A stretch of DNA of 64,000 nt from Euglena gracilis (taxonomy: Eukaryota; Euglenida; Euglenophyceae; Euglenales). Each line of letters begins with the position of its first letter. The first letter of the stretch is position 1. The notes below the pieces were generated by a model. The model had not been told where the DNA came from, did not search any database, and saw only the letters and a list, made by a program, of their open reading frames with translations. A program made the position numbers and the translations under genes. Of this stretch, positions 63,232 to 64,000 are shown in pieces. The DNA is taken from positions 40,884,011 through 40,948,010 of the forward strand of contig CP154957.1 of the NCBI GenBank assembly GCA_039621445.1, read 5' to 3'.

Positions 63232-63363
63232 CCAACTCCTTGTCTGGGCCGAGATATGGCCAATTTACGGTTTCGGGCCCCGAACAGGCCTGAAATGACC
63301 AAAACTGGCAAAACTGGCCCAAAACCACAAAACGGCCGTATCTCGGCCTGGGCGAGGAGTTGG
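63232..63363. repeat. Imperfect 30-bp inverted repeat
   Basis: 63,232-63,261 (CCAACTCCTTGTCTGGGCCG and on) and 63,334-63,363 are complementary at about 25 of 30 positions. The similarity extends outward (GGTTTGGG against CCCAAACC). Confidence 0.8.
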
Positions 63364-63379
63364 CCCAAACCGCACATAC

Positions 63380-64000
63380 CGATCGATACCGCAGCGTTTT
63401 CAAGATATTTTGAATTTTTCGATTTTTTGACCCCAAAATGACCCTGCAATCTCCCCGGGGGAAAAAAAACGGTGGACAACTTTTTTGCTCAGGGCACATC
63501 TCCGGACTGGTGGGAGTTGCGGGTAGGTAACCTAAGGGCTCTGGAGAAACTAGAGATCGTCCCCTAACCTAAAGGCTACCCCCCCCCTTTATTTGACCCC
63601 CCCCTTTACCCCCCCCCCCCCTTTATTTGAGCACACCCACGGGCCAACGGACCCCCCAAATGCTCAAATAAGGGGGGGGGTCGCTGAGCTCTTATCCCTT
63701 TATGGGTAAGAGCGAAGCTTACCCCTGGCGAAACCCCCCCCCTCGACCCCCCTCCCCTCCCCCCCCCCGCCCCCCCCCGGGGGCCCCCCCCCCCGGGTCG
63801 GGGCCACCTCGGGAACGGACGGATTATCACCATGATCCCGGCCCCGTTCCCGGAATTTTTTTTTTCAGTCACGAGCGACTGGATTCCTAGTTTCCGAATC
63901 ACCTGGGTTTGACCCCCAACTCCCCGCCAGGCCCGAGTTATTCACGCGCGAAGGGGTCCAAACTCGGTAGGATTTACCCGCCCCCCCTGGATAAGCCCCC
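63380..64000. other. No gene seen; C-run spacer to window end
   Basis: CCCCTTTATTTGA words at 63,587, 63,618 and (reverse) 63,661, then long C-runs at 63,740-63,795. No protein-like frame. Confidence 0.5.

Overview
The window is a repeat-rich stretch of a eukaryotic nuclear genome, most likely from a unicellular alga or other protist. I cannot name the species. The evidence for a eukaryote is: several kinds of retrotransposon and DNA transposon remains, splice-acceptor-like polypyrimidine-AG signals just before coding blocks (about 5,827, 16,941 and 56,937), micro- and minisatellites, and no bacterial gene packing. Long G or C homopolymers occur throughout. Many reading-frame breaks fall in or near such runs, so part of the decay could be assembly error.

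Host coding is sparse. Two short blocks with almost only G or C at third codon positions (781-1,014 and 5,828-6,018, + strand) look like exons of unknown genes. An unrecognised 111-codon frame lies on the - strand at 74-409. A frameshifted, charged, coiled-coil-rich coding region covers about 32,137-35,400 (-).

The main theme is one group of non-LTR retrotransposons with a reverse transcriptase (RT) followed by a C-terminal zinc motif and a restriction-like endonuclease (RLE). Three long copies are present: A (about 10,200-13,620, +), B (35,693-about 39,430, -) and C (about 41,924-46,650, +; a possible ORF1 starts at 39,775). Five 3' fragments carry only RLE sequence (6,745-7,110, 7,755-7,923, 8,155-8,712, 9,577-10,138 and 52,287-53,060). 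A, B and C each carry a canonical 2A-like ribosome-skipping motif (GDxExNPGP) before the RT. Element C carries four 2A-like motifs, which divide its product into a leader, a zinc-finger segment, a segment resembling an adenine-methyltransferase domain (WMNPPF), and RT-RLE. A second piece of the same methyltransferase-like domain lies at 47,000-47,386. This combination is the most interesting content of the window.

Other mobile DNA includes a gag-like gene with two zinc knuckles (25,718-29,327, -), split by a 1,615-bp inserted DNA element with 11-bp inverted ends and a 3-bp target duplication. There is a hAT transposase in two pieces (56,938 and 59,242, +), a CENP-B/Tc5-like DNA-binding exon (16,942-17,461, +), and small elements with C-homopolymer inverted ends flanked by TA (24,051, 25,432 and 62,292). 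A pair of inverted arms of about 1 kb lies at 30,290 and 54,840. Much of the rest is tandem or palindromic repeat. The region from about 50.6 kb to the right end, apart from fragment D and the hAT pieces, is almost entirely repeats and C-rich spacer.
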